From positions 3,782,001 through 3,846,000 of the forward strand of contig NZ_JAPEPI010000001.1 in assembly GCF_026340305.1 (NCBI RefSeq): DNA of 64,000 nt. Direction: 5' to 3'. The notes under the pieces were generated by a model. The model made no database searches and was not told the origin of the DNA. It saw nothing but the letters and a program-made list of their open reading frames with translations. The position numbers and the translations under genes are program-made. This document shows positions 42,371 through 52,897 of this stretch, in pieces. This DNA is from Streptomyces sp. NBC_01381. Its GTDB lineage: Bacteria > Actinomycetota > Actinomycetes > Streptomycetales > Streptomycetaceae. Each line of letters starts with the position of its first letter. The first letter of the stretch is position 1.

Positions 42371-42712
42371 GTGACCATCGAAGTGACGACTCAGAACACC
42401 GAACTGGAGCCGCAGTTGGGGCAGGAGCAGGAGCCCCACTGTCCGTGCCGGTCCGCACTCCACTCGGGTGTGGAGCCGCCGGTCGTCAGTGATCTGACGG
42501 TCCGTGAGAGGGAAGTGATGCTGCTCCTGGGTGCCGGGTTGCCCAACCCCGCGCTCGCTCGGCAGCTCGGCATAGCGGAGCGCACAGTGAAGGCGCATGT
42601 CGCGCGCATCATCGAGAAGTTGGGGCTCAGAACCCGTCTCGACGCCGTCGTGCTCGCCATAGTCCACCACGGCCTTTTGTGCCCGGACGGGGCAAAGGGT
42701 TCCTTGCACTAA
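42371..42712 (+). CDS. Small LuxR-type helix-turn-helix protein
   Basis: GTG at 42371 with GGGGAAA upstream gives 113 residues. The first 45 are polar and Cys-containing (HCPCRS). The rest is one LuxR DNA-binding domain (LTVREREVMLLLGAGLPNPALARQLGIAERTVKAHVARIIEKLGL). There is no receiver or sensor domain, so regulation must be by abundance or a partner. Three copies of GGGGAA form a direct repeat just before the start. It may control the adjacent secreted phospholipase, but this is a guess. Its stop lies within a tandem repeat. Confidence 0.87.
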   Translation: MTIEVTTQNTELEPQLGQEQEPHCPCRSALHSGVEPPVVSDLTVREREVMLLLGAGLPNPALARQLGIAERTVKAHVARIIEKLGLRTRLDAVVLAIVHHGLLCPDGAKGSLH

Positions 42713-42774
42713 GGGCTCCATGCACCAAGGGTTCTTGCATCAAGGCTCCTTGCACTAAAGGGCAGTGCACAAAG
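42698..42774. repeat. Five degenerate 14-16-bp tandem repeats
   Basis: Units at 42698, 42714, 42730, 42744 and 42760 share GG(T/C)TCC(T/A)TGCA(C)(T/C)AAG. They overlap the end of the LuxR-type gene and fill most of the gap before the phospholipase gene. Confidence 0.75.
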
Positions 42775-42860
42775 ATTCACTATGAAGCGTTCTCCGGGAT
42801 TCATACGATCTTGCCGGTTGGTCGAGCAGGATCGATGAACGATGAACGGGGAACAACAGA

Positions 42861-43385
42861 ATGGTCATCTCGCGCATCACCGTCGCGTCGCTGGCTGCGG
42901 CGGGAGCTCTGGTCGCGGGTTCGGGCGTGGCCGCGGCCACGCCCGAACCCAGTCCCGAGGTCACGGCGGCCACGGCCGGCGGCGCCGCATCGGCGGCGGG
43001 CGGCCCGAGCAAGCTGCGGCGTCTGTACGAGCTGACCCGCTCCACGGAGACGAGCGTCACGGACTGGCGTCAGGCGCGCAAGCTCGCCAAGGCAGGGGTC
43101 GACCGCTGGAACTTCCGGTGGGGCACCGACTGGTGCACGCGTCTCGCCGACAAGCCGGGCGGCTTCGACTTCCGCCTCTCCTGCGCGCGGCACGACTTCG
43201 GGTACCGCAATTACAAGGAACTGATAGGCAAGAAGGCGTTCGCGGGCTCGACGCACGAGCGCCGCGTCGACAAGGCGTTCCTCTTCGACATGAACCGGCA
43301 GTGCGCCGCCCAGCCGAACAAGACCAAGGCCGAGCGGGCGCAGTGCCGCAAGAAGGCGAAGGCGTACTACGACCGGGTCAGCTGA
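42861..43385 (+). CDS. Secreted prokaryotic phospholipase A2
   Basis: This 174-residue protein starts at ATG; the RBS is weak (GGGGAACAACAGA). The signal peptide runs SRITVASLAAAGALVAGSGVAAATP. The mature domain has the catalytic pair in LSCARHDFGYRNYK (C-x2-HD), as in the S. violaceoruber type of secreted PLA2, with four Cys for two disulfides. It releases fatty acid from the sn-2 position of phospholipids outside the cell and normally needs calcium. It is separated from the preceding LuxR gene by the tandem repeat block. Confidence 0.92.
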   Translation: MVISRITVASLAAAGALVAGSGVAAATPEPSPEVTAATAGGAASAAGGPSKLRRLYELTRSTETSVTDWRQARKLAKAGVDRWNFRWGTDWCTRLADKPGGFDFRLSCARHDFGYRNYKELIGKKAFAGSTHERRVDKAFLFDMNRQCAAQPNKTKAERAQCRKKAKAYYDRVS

Positions 43386-43425
43386 CCCGGGTGGCTTGAC
43401 GCCGCTCGAGGCTGCTTGACGGGGG

Positions 43426-43461
43426 CGGGGTGGGACGTGCCGTGTGGCGCATCCCACCCCG
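43426..43461 (+). terminator. Terminator after the phospholipase gene
   Basis: The stem pairs 43426-43441 with 43446-43461 (10 perfect bp at the base, then one mismatch and five more pairs) around a GTGT loop, followed by TCTTCC. Confidence 0.65.
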
Positions 43462-43520
43462 TCTTCCGTACCGGTCGACGGGACGATTCCTTAGCCTCGG
43501 TGAGGTTCCCGCCAACCTCT

Positions 43521-44528
43521 GTGAGCCCCTTCCCCGTGACCGTCACCCGCTCCTCCCGGGCCCTGCCGCTCCTGGTCACCCTGGCCCTCGCCCTCATCGG
43601 GGTGCTGCTCATCTCGCGCATGCCGACCGCGAGCGCGGCCCCCGCGTCCGCCGGCACCGCACGGTTCGCCGCGCTCGCCGGTGACGTGCGCGCCGCTGAC
43701 GGGCACCGCTACAACGCCCGGGACGACACCGGCCGCACCATGGACGCGGCGCAGATCACCCAGCGCTCCGACGGCAGCTATCTGGCCGTCTACCACGCGC
43801 TTCTGGACGACGGCCGCTTTCACGCCGCCGTCGCCACCTCCACCGATCTGCGGCACTGGCAGCGCCGCCACGACTTCGGCCCCGGCACCCATCAGGCGTC
43901 CCTCGCCGATGACGGGCGCGGTGGATATGTCCTTGCGTACGAGAAGGACCCGAAGAACCACATCGCGGTGCGCGCGTACGCCGACGAGGACGCGCTGCTC
44001 GACGGGCGCGCGACACGGGCCTACGACGCCCCGCGCACCCTCTCGCGGTGCGCGGAGGGCACGCCCGACATCACCGCCGTACACGGCGACACCATCCACC
44101 TCACCGGGCACTACCGCGCCGGCTGCGACACCGACCGCCAGCTGCGCGCCACGCTCACCGGCTTCCGGCACTGGCACGCGGAGCCGGACCGGCGGCTCGA
44201 CCGGGCCCTGCAGACCTGGGGCAACAGCGGGAACCTCGGCGACCGGGCGCCCGTCGAGCTCGACGGGCGGCGGGTGCTCCTCGTGGAGGGGCAGCGGTGG
44301 CGCGGCGACTTCGGGAGCTGGCGGACCTATGCCTACGATCCCGCGAGCGGCCGCGCGGACCGCCTCGCGATCCGCACGCACGGCGGCAGCCAAGCCTTCG
44401 CCAATCCGTCGGCGTCACTCCTGACGAACCCCCAAGGGCGGCCGGCTCTGCTGGTCAGTCTCTTCATTCCGGGGGAAGGGGCGGCTCCCGGAGAGGCGGG
44501 GCAGCTTATCTACTGGCGCAAGCTGTAG
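43521..44528 (+). CDS. Secreted protein with beta-propeller-like (GH43/GH32-type) repeats
   Basis: A GTG at 43521 or 43536 fits the signal sequence (TRSSRALPLLVTLALALIGV...SAAPA); I give the longer, about 335 residues, with low confidence in the exact start. The mature part has repeated strand motifs such as SYLAVYHALLDDGRFHAAVA, TSTDLRHWQRR and GGYVLAYEKDP, the pattern of five-bladed propeller glycosidases. No full catalytic triad is identified, so it may be a binding or degenerate enzyme. It is preceded by a TAGCCT -10-like box near 43492. It could act on polysaccharides outside the cell. Confidence 0.75.
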   Translation: MSPFPVTVTRSSRALPLLVTLALALIGVLLISRMPTASAAPASAGTARFAALAGDVRAADGHRYNARDDTGRTMDAAQITQRSDGSYLAVYHALLDDGRFHAAVATSTDLRHWQRRHDFGPGTHQASLADDGRGGYVLAYEKDPKNHIAVRAYADEDALLDGRATRAYDAPRTLSRCAEGTPDITAVHGDTIHLTGHYRAGCDTDRQLRATLTGFRHWHAEPDRRLDRALQTWGNSGNLGDRAPVELDGRRVLLVEGQRWRGDFGSWRTYAYDPASGRADRLAIRTHGGSQAFANPSASLLTNPQGRPALLVSLFIPGEGAAPGEAGQLIYWRKL

Positions 44529-44633
44529 GCGGCGGTCCTCGCAACGGGGCAAAACCGTTTGGCGAACATGCGTAGGGTGCAGAGAACCCAACAGGGTTGA
44601 GAGTGGACCGACGCGCAGAAGGGAGCCGAGGCG

Positions 44634-45206
44634 ATGGACGAGCAGAAGGAAACCCTCCGAGTGGGCTCGGCCGTGCGGCGCCGCCGCCGGCAGCTGGAGC
44701 TCACCCTCGCCGTGGTGGCCGAGCGCAGCGGTCTCTCGGTGCCTTTCCTGAGCCAGGTCGAGAACGAACGGGCGCGGCCCAGCAGGCGTTCCCTGCAGCG
44801 CGTCGCCGACGCGCTCCTGACCACCGACGTCGAACTGCTCGCCGCCGCCGACCCCGCCTGCACGGTCGACCTGGTGCGCGCCGACGAGGGCGACCGGGAG
44901 GGCTCGACGCCCGACGCCCGCGTCCGCAATCTGGTGCGCGGCCACCATCAGCTGCACGCGATCGAGTTCTCCGGCGACCATGACGAGGGGCGCGAATTCC
45001 AGCACCGCAACGACGAGTTGATGTACGTCGTGGGCGGTGCCGTCGAGGTCGAGGCGGAGGGCAGGGCACACCGGCTCGGCCGCGGCGACAGCCTGTATCT
45101 GACCGGCGGTGTGCGCCACCGCTGGCGGGCGACCGTGCCCGACAGCCAGATCCTCGTCGTGGCCGTCGCCGACCACATCGAGGCGACGGACGACGCCCGC
45201 CGCTGA
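44634..45206 (+). CDS. XRE-cupin transcriptional regulator
   Basis: This 190-residue protein starts at ATG with GGGAG upstream. The N-terminus is an XRE helix-turn-helix (AVRRRRRQLELTLAVVAERSGLSVPFLSQVENERARPS), followed by a cupin domain (about 105-180) with HRNDELMYVVGGAVEVEAEGRAHRLGRGDSLYL. Cupin-type XRE proteins sense a small ligand, often an amine or metal-linked metabolite. It lies 13 bases before the metal-receptor-like gene, so they form an operon. A TAGGGT box (44573-44578) is a candidate -10. Confidence 0.9.
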   Translation: MDEQKETLRVGSAVRRRRRQLELTLAVVAERSGLSVPFLSQVENERARPSRRSLQRVADALLTTDVELLAAADPACTVDLVRADEGDREGSTPDARVRNLVRGHHQLHAIEFSGDHDEGREFQHRNDELMYVVGGAVEVEAEGRAHRLGRGDSLYLTGGVRHRWRATVPDSQILVVAVADHIEATDDARR

Positions 45207-45910
45207 GGGAGGCCCTGCCATGCCCGGTACGCGGGTCGTCTCCCTCGTCCCGTCCCTGACCGAGGCGGTCGCCGTGACCCTGCCGGGCGCGCTGGTGGGG
45301 GCCACGGAGTGGTGCAGCCATCCGGCGGAGCTCGACGTGGTCCGCGTCGGCGGCACGAAGAACCCTGACGTACGGGGCATCGTCGCGCTCGCCCCGGACC
45401 TGGTGATCGCCAACGAGGAGGAGAACCGCGCCCCCGACCTCGCGGAGCTGCGGGCGGCGGGGATCGAGGTGCTCGTGACGGAGGTGCGCGATCTGCCGGG
45501 CGCCTTCCGCGAGCTGGCCCGGGTGCTCGCCGCGTGCGGGTCGGGGCGGCCGCGGTGGCTGGACGAGGCGGAAGAGGCGTGGGCGCGGCTCCCGGCGCCG
45601 GAGGTCAGGCTGCGGGCGGTGATCCCGATCTGGCGGCGCCCTTGGATGGTCCTGGGCCGCGACACGTTCGCCGGTGACCTGCTGCGGCGCCTCGGCGTCG
45701 ACAACGCGTACGCGACGCACACCGAGCGCTATCCGCGCATCCCGCTGGAGGAGCTGCGGGCCGCGGCACGCGACCTGGTGGTCCTGCCCGACGAGCCGTA
45801 CCGCTTCACGCACGAAGACGGCCCCGAGTCGTTCCCCGCTCCCGCGGCGCTGGTCAGCGGCCGCCATCTGACCTGGTACGGACCGTCGTTGGGGGAGGCG
45901 CCGGGTGCGC

Positions 45911-47029
<1,119 letters not shown>

Positions 47030-47070
47030 GTGTCCACGGTCCTTCCTCGCCGGGTCCCCCACCAGGAGTC

Positions 47071-47088
47071 ATGCCCCTATGAGGGCAT
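47071..47088. promoter_or_regulatory. Inverted repeat between TDT and LysR genes
   Basis: ATGCCC and GGGCAT flank six bases. The site is 12 bases before the lysR ATG and 42 bases before the TDT start, a typical LysR-box position. Confidence 0.5.
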
Positions 47089-47099
47089 AACCTGGGCTT

Positions 47100-48041
47100 A
47101 TGAGTACGACGTCAGCCACTCCTGCCGAGTTCTCCGATACGCCGCCGGGGGCACCGCTCGCCCATCGCGTGCCGGACCTCGGAGCGCTCGAACTGCTGCT
47201 CGCCGTGGCGCGGCTCGGCAGCCTGGGGCGGGCCGCGCGGGAGCTCGGCATCACCCAGCCCGCCGCGAGCAGCCGCGTCCGGTCCATGGAGCGGCAGCTC
47301 GGGGTGGCGCTCGTGGACCGGTCGCCGCGCGGTTCGCGGCTCACCGACGCGGGGGCGCTCGTCACGGACTGGGCACGGCGGATCGTGGAGGCGGCGGAGG
47401 CGTTCGACGCGGGGGCGCAGGCGTTGCGGGACCGACGGGACTCGCGGCTGCGGGTCGCGGCGAGCATGACGATCGCGGAGTATCTGCTGCCGGGCTGGCT
47501 GATCGCGCTCCGCTCGGCGCGGCCCGACACGGCGGTGTCGCTCCTCGCGGGCAACTCCACGGTGGTGGCGGAGCGGCTGCTCTCCGGGGAGGCTGACCTC
47601 GGCTTCGTCGAGGGTCTGACCGTGTCGAGCGGGCTCGACTCGGCGGTCATCGCCCACGACCGGCTGATCGTCGTCACCGCGCCGGGGCATGTGTGGGCGC
47701 GGCGCCGGAAGCCGCTGGGGGCCTCGGAGCTCGCGGCGACTCCGCTGATCCTCCGGGAGGAGGGGTCGGGGACCCGGCAGGTCCTCGACGCGGCGCTCGG
47801 CGGGCTTGCGCGGCCGCTGATCGAACTGTCGTCCACTACGGCGGTGAAGGCGTCCGCGGTGAGCGGGGCGGGGCCCGCTGTGCTCAGCGAGCTGGCGGTG
47901 GGGGAGGAGTTGGCTTCGCGGCGGCTGGTGGAGATTCCGCTGGCGGAGGTGCGGTTGCGGCGCGAGCTGCGGGCGGTGTGGCCTACGGGGCACCGGCCTA
48001 CTGGGCCGGCGCGGGATCTTTTGTCTTTGACGCGGGCTTAG
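47100..48041 (+). CDS. LysR-family transcriptional regulator
   Basis: This 313-residue protein starts at ATG. The N-terminal winged helix-turn-helix is LGALELLLAVARLGSLGRAARELGITQPAASSRVRSMERQLG, after about 25 extra residues. The effector domain follows (residues 120-300). It is divergent from the TDT gene and should control it with a small-molecule co-inducer. The message shows no clear ribosome site, so a very short or absent leader is possible. Repeats and a large hairpin follow the stop. Confidence 0.92.
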   Translation: MSTTSATPAEFSDTPPGAPLAHRVPDLGALELLLAVARLGSLGRAARELGITQPAASSRVRSMERQLGVALVDRSPRGSRLTDAGALVTDWARRIVEAAEAFDAGAQALRDRRDSRLRVAASMTIAEYLLPGWLIALRSARPDTAVSLLAGNSTVVAERLLSGEADLGFVEGLTVSSGLDSAVIAHDRLIVVTAPGHVWARRRKPLGASELAATPLILREEGSGTRQVLDAALGGLARPLIELSSTTAVKASAVSGAGPAVLSELAVGEELASRRLVEIPLAEVRLRRELRAVWPTGHRPTGPARDLLSLTRA

Positions 48042-48133
48042 CGCCCCCGGGGGTGCGTTGCCTCTGGCCTGTGCTGAGGGCGCCCGGGGTGCATTGCCTC
48101 TGACCCGTGCTGAGGGCGCCCGGGGGTGTCCTG
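48041..48133. repeat. Tandem 36-38-bp direct repeat after lysR
   Basis: Copies at 48041-48078 and 48079-48114 share GCGCCC(C)CGGGG and TTGCCTCTG plus TGTGCTGAG or a variant, with a partial third copy to about 48133. Together with the hairpin below it fills the first part of the 328-base gap. The rest of the gap (48230-48369) holds nothing I can assign. Confidence 0.75.
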
Positions 48134-48138
48134 TCGCC

Positions 48139-48229
48139 GCCCGCCTTCGCCGAAAAGCTCTCCCGCCCACCCACCCGAGTACCCGGCGGTATCGGGTGGG
48201 TGGGCGGGAAAGTCTTGGCGGAGGCGGGC
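48139..48229. terminator. Large hairpin between convergent lysR and amidohydrolase genes
   Basis: A perfect 18-bp inner stem (48161-48178 with 48192-48209) and 13-nt loop, extended by imperfect pairing out to GCCCGCC (48139) and GGCGGGC (48229), about 91 nt overall. It is placed between converging genes. Confidence 0.75.
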
Positions 48230-48369
48230 GCAGGGGCTGCGACGTCCCACGGCAGAGGCGCCAGCCGCGCCTGGGCGGCCCGCCAACCGCAGGTGCCGAG
48301 GCGTCCCGGCCCCGCTCCTTGGCGCCTCCTGGAGGCAGGGCCCGCGGCGCCGAAGCCCCGGCAGGATGC

Positions 48370-49068
48370 CTACGCCGCCCCCGCCGCCCGCACCAGGGCC
48401 CGCATCACCCGCAGATCCTCCCCCATCTCCGGGTGCCACTGAACCCCCAACGTCCAGGCGGAGCCCGGGAGTTCGACAGCCTCCACCGTGCCGTCGTCCG
48501 CGTGGGCCGAGACCACGAGATCCCGGCCCAGACGGGCCACCGCCTGGTGGTGGTACGTGGGGACGTCCGTCGACGCCTCCGGCACGATCGACGCGTACAG
48601 CGTGTCGGGCACCGGCTTCACCTCGTGCGTGCCGAAGACGCCGACCGCCTCGACATGCCCCTCCATGTGCTGGGTGAGCGTTCCGCCCAGCGCCACGTTC
48701 AGGAGCTGCATCCCCCGGCAGATGCCGAGCAGCGGCGTCCCCGACGCCAACGCCGCCTCGATCAGGGCCAGTTCCCACGCGTCCCGCTCCCGCGCGGGCG
48801 GCCCCGTGTGGTCCTCGGGCTCCGCGCCGTAGCGGACCGGCTCGACATCGGGGCCGCCCGCGATGACCACGCCGTCGACACGGGCGACGACCTCGGCGGC
48901 GTACGAAGGATCGTCCGGCGGAAGCATCGCCGCGCTGCCGCCCGCCGCCTGGACCAGGCGCGGGTAGCCCGCAGGCAGCAGCGCCGCATCGAGCTCCCAC
49001 ACACGCCAGCGCGCCTTCGACTCCAGGTAGGTGCTGATGCCGATCAGTGGCCTGTCGGTCCCGCTCAC
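48370..49068 (-). CDS. Gamma-glutamyl-amine hydrolase (PuuD-like class I glutamine amidotransferase fold)
   Basis: GTG at 49068 (or ATG at 49083, 2 bases after the permease stop) gives 232-237 residues. It is a peptidase C26 fold with nucleophile Cys in LLGICRGMQLLN, the region TYHHQAVARLG, and the His/Glu pair in LGVQWHPEMGED. PuuD cleaves gamma-glutamyl amides; here it would release the amine-derived product from gamma-glutamylated intermediates. It is downstream of an ethanolamine-type permease in the same transcript. GGGAG 8 nt before the GTG favours that start. Confidence 0.9.
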   Translation of the reverse strand: MSGTDRPLIGISTYLESKARWRVWELDAALLPAGYPRLVQAAGGSAAMLPPDDPSYAAEVVARVDGVVIAGGPDVEPVRYGAEPEDHTGPPARERDAWELALIEAALASGTPLLGICRGMQLLNVALGGTLTQHMEGHVEAVGVFGTHEVKPVPDTLYASIVPEASTDVPTYHHQAVARLGRDLVVSAHADDGTVEAVELPGSAWTLGVQWHPEMGEDLRVMRALVRAAGAA

Positions 49069-49085
49069 CTTCGTCTCCCTCATGC

Positions 49086-50534
<1,449 letters not shown>

Positions 50535-50581
50535 GGCACGGCTCCTATGCGGCGGCGGCACTGCGGCTCGGCGGCTGGATC

Positions 50582-50607
50582 ACTCAGGCGAACTCAGGTG
50601 ACTCAAT
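50582..50607. repeat. Short direct repeats upstream of the permease gene
   Basis: ACTCAGG at 50582 and 50592 and ACTCAAT at 50601, spaced 9-10 bp (one helical turn). They sit about 50-75 bases before the permease start and could be a regulator-binding array. Confidence 0.45.
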
Positions 50608-50694
50608 GGAACGGATCCATACCTTTGCCGTGCCACCGGCGAGAAATCAAGACCCCTGCGTTACACCGCGGTTAATCACCCCTCACCGCGCCCC

Positions 50695-51441
50695 TTATGT
50701 CAGAAAACCCCGCAGCAAGGCGGCCGTCCCGGCGCAGTGCTCGCGCATGATCTCCCGCGCCCCGTCCGCGTCCCCGTCGAGCACCGCCTCCACGAGCGCG
50801 GTGTGCTGGCGCTGCGAATGCTCCAGGTTCCGCACCAAGAGGGGGATGCAGTCCAGGAGGTCGTTCACGGTCGCGCGGACCGCCGCGTACTGCGCCGTGA
50901 GCGTGGGCGAGCCGCAGAGCTCGGCGAGCGTCAGGTGCAGGAGGGTGTCCAGGCGGCGGTACTCGGACAGGGGCGCGTCATGGGTCTGGGCGAGCGCCGC
51001 GCGCAGCCGCTCCTTCTGCTCGTCGTCCAGGCCGTGCGCCGCGCAGAGACCGGCCGCTCCGACCTCCAGGACCTCGCGGAAGCGCAGCGCGTCCTCGACG
51101 TCGACGTCCGCCACGCGCCGCCGCAGCTCGTCCTCGCCGGCCGCCTCGGGGCGCGGGCGCACGAACGTGCCGCCGTAGCGGCCGCGCCGCGACTCGACGA
51201 GGCCCTGGTCCTGGAGCACCTTCAGGACCTCGCGCAGCGTGACCCGGCTGATGCCGAGGCGGTCGGCCAACTCCCGCTCCGACGGCAGGCGTTCACCGCC
51301 GGGCACCAGGCCGAGACGGACGACCTGGAGGATCTGCTCCAGGGCCTCCTCGAAGCCGTTGCCCGCCCGCACGGGACGCAGGACCGGCGTGAGCCGGTCA
51401 TCGGTCGCGGCGCTCGCGTCGTCGGCATCCGTCTGCGACAT
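50695..51441 (-). CDS. GntR/FadR-family transcriptional regulator
   Basis: ATG at 51441 gives 248 residues. It has a winged helix-turn-helix near residues 30-90 (ERLPSERELADRLGISRVTLREVLKVLQDQGLVESRRGRYGG) and an FCD effector domain (110-240) with metal-site Asp/His residues. It is divergent from the synthetase gene, 77 bases away, and upstream of the permease on the same strand. It is therefore the likely regulator of the amine-utilisation genes, responding to an acidic or amine-derived ligand. From memory this position matches the EpuRII-type regulator near glnA4 in S. coelicolor. Confidence 0.92.
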   Translation of the reverse strand: MSQTDADDASAATDDRLTPVLRPVRAGNGFEEALEQILQVVRLGLVPGGERLPSERELADRLGISRVTLREVLKVLQDQGLVESRRGRYGGTFVRPRPEAAGEDELRRRVADVDVEDALRFREVLEVGAAGLCAAHGLDDEQKERLRAALAQTHDAPLSEYRRLDTLLHLTLAELCGSPTLTAQYAAVRATVNDLLDCIPLLVRNLEHSQRQHTALVEAVLDGDADGAREIMREHCAGTAALLRGFLT

Positions 51442-51465
51442 CTGGCCGTACCCCCTTCCCAATCA

Positions 51466-51497
51466 ATGGTTCTCGGCAATACCTTATGGCTCTCGGC
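51466..51497. promoter_or_regulatory. Candidate operator repeats before the glnA4-type gene
   Basis: ATGGTTCTCGGC (51466-51477) recurs as ATGGCTCTCGGC (51486-51497), 20 bp apart, two turns of the helix. It lies 22 bases before the start, in the gap shared with the gntR-type gene. Confidence 0.55.
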
Positions 51498-51518
51498 TGA
51501 CCCAAGGAGGATTTTCCC

Positions 51519-52889
51519 GTGGCAGACCGCACACCCCCGCTCGGGGTCGAAGAGCTGCGTGCTCTCGTCACGAGCGGCGAGATCGACACTGTCGTCCTGG
51601 CCTTCCCCGATATGCAAGGGCGGCTCCAGGGCAAGCGGTTCGCCGCACCTTTCTTCCTGGACGAGGTCCTGGAGCACGGCACGGAGGGCTGCAACTACCT
51701 CCTGGCCGTCGACACGGAGATGAACACCGTCGACGGATACGCGATGTCCTCCTGGGACCGCGGCTACGGCGACTTCGCGATGCACGCCGACCTGAGCACC
51801 CTGCGCCGCGTCCCCTGGAACGAGGGCACCGCGATGCTCATCGCGGACCTCGCCTGGAACGACGGCTCACCCGTCGTCGCCGCGCCCCGGCAGATCCTGC
51901 GCCGCCAGCTCGACCGGCTCGCCGAGCTCGGCTACACCGCCAACGTCGGCACGGAGCTCGAGTTCATCGTCTTCAAGGACACGTACGAGCAGGCCTGGGA
52001 CTCCGGCTACAAGGGCCTGACCCCGGCGAATCAGTACAACATCGACTACTCCGTGCTCGGCACCGGCCGCATCGAGCCGCTGCTGCGCCGCATCCGCAAC
52101 GACATGACCGCCGCGGGCCTGGTCGTCGAGTCGGCCAAGGGCGAGTGCAATCCCGGCCAGCACGAGATCGTGTTCAAGTACGACGACGCCCTCGTCACCT
52201 GCGACCAGCACGCCATCTACAAGACCGGCGCCAAGGAGATCGCGTCCCAGGAAGGTGTCTCGATCACCTTCATGGCCAAGTACAACGAGCGCGAGGGCAA
52301 CTCCTGTCACATCCACCTCTCGCTCGCGGACGCCGACGGCAACAACGCCATGGCCGGTTCCTCGGACGACCCCGGCGGAATGTCGCCCGTCATGCGCCAC
52401 TTCCTGGCCGGGCAGCTCGCCGCGCTCCGGGACTTCTCGCTCCTCTACGCGCCCAACATCAACTCCTACAAGCGGTTCCGGCCGGGATCGTTCGCGCCGA
52501 CCGCCGCCGCCTGGGGCTACGACAACCGCACCTGTGCCCTGCGCGTCGTCGGCCACGGCCGCTCGATGCGCTTCGAGAACCGCCTGCCGGGCGGCGACGT
52601 GAACCCGCACCTCGCGGTCGCCGGACTCGTGGCCGCGGGCCTGCACGGCATAGAGCAGAAGCTCGAACTGCCGGAGGAGTGCACGGGCAACGCCTACACC
52701 GGCGACTACGCACACGTGCCGACCACGCTGCGCGAGGCCGCCGAGCTCTGGGAGAACAGCCCCATCGCCAAGGCCGCCTTCGGCGACGAGGTGGTCGCGC
52801 ACTACAGCAACATGGCGCGGGTCGAACTGGACGCCTTCGACTCCGCGGTGACCGACTGGGAGCTCCGCCGCTCCTTCGAACGTATGTGA
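51519..52889 (+). CDS. glnA4: Glutamine-synthetase-like gamma-glutamyl-amine ligase (GlnA4 type)
   Basis: This 456-residue protein starts at GTG with AAGGAGG upstream. It has the GS fold: FPDMQGRLQGKRF near the start, VGTELEFIVFKD, the ammonia-site region KGECNPGQHEIVFKYDDAL, MAKYNEREGNSCHIHLSL, and NSYKRFRPGSFAPTAAAWGYDNRTC. Such GlnA-like enzymes join glutamate to an amine using ATP. In S. coelicolor GlnA4 makes gamma-glutamylethanolamide, the first step of ethanolamine use. The symbol is given on context and family, not on proof. It is followed by an aldehyde dehydrogenase. Confidence 0.87.
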   Translation: MADRTPPLGVEELRALVTSGEIDTVVLAFPDMQGRLQGKRFAAPFFLDEVLEHGTEGCNYLLAVDTEMNTVDGYAMSSWDRGYGDFAMHADLSTLRRVPWNEGTAMLIADLAWNDGSPVVAAPRQILRRQLDRLAELGYTANVGTELEFIVFKDTYEQAWDSGYKGLTPANQYNIDYSVLGTGRIEPLLRRIRNDMTAAGLVVESAKGECNPGQHEIVFKYDDALVTCDQHAIYKTGAKEIASQEGVSITFMAKYNEREGNSCHIHLSLADADGNNAMAGSSDDPGGMSPVMRHFLAGQLAALRDFSLLYAPNINSYKRFRPGSFAPTAAAWGYDNRTCALRVVGHGRSMRFENRLPGGDVNPHLAVAGLVAAGLHGIEQKLELPEECTGNAYTGDYAHVPTTLREAAELWENSPIAKAAFGDEVVAHYSNMARVELDAFDSAVTDWELRRSFERM

Positions 52890-52897
52890 GGAAGCAC

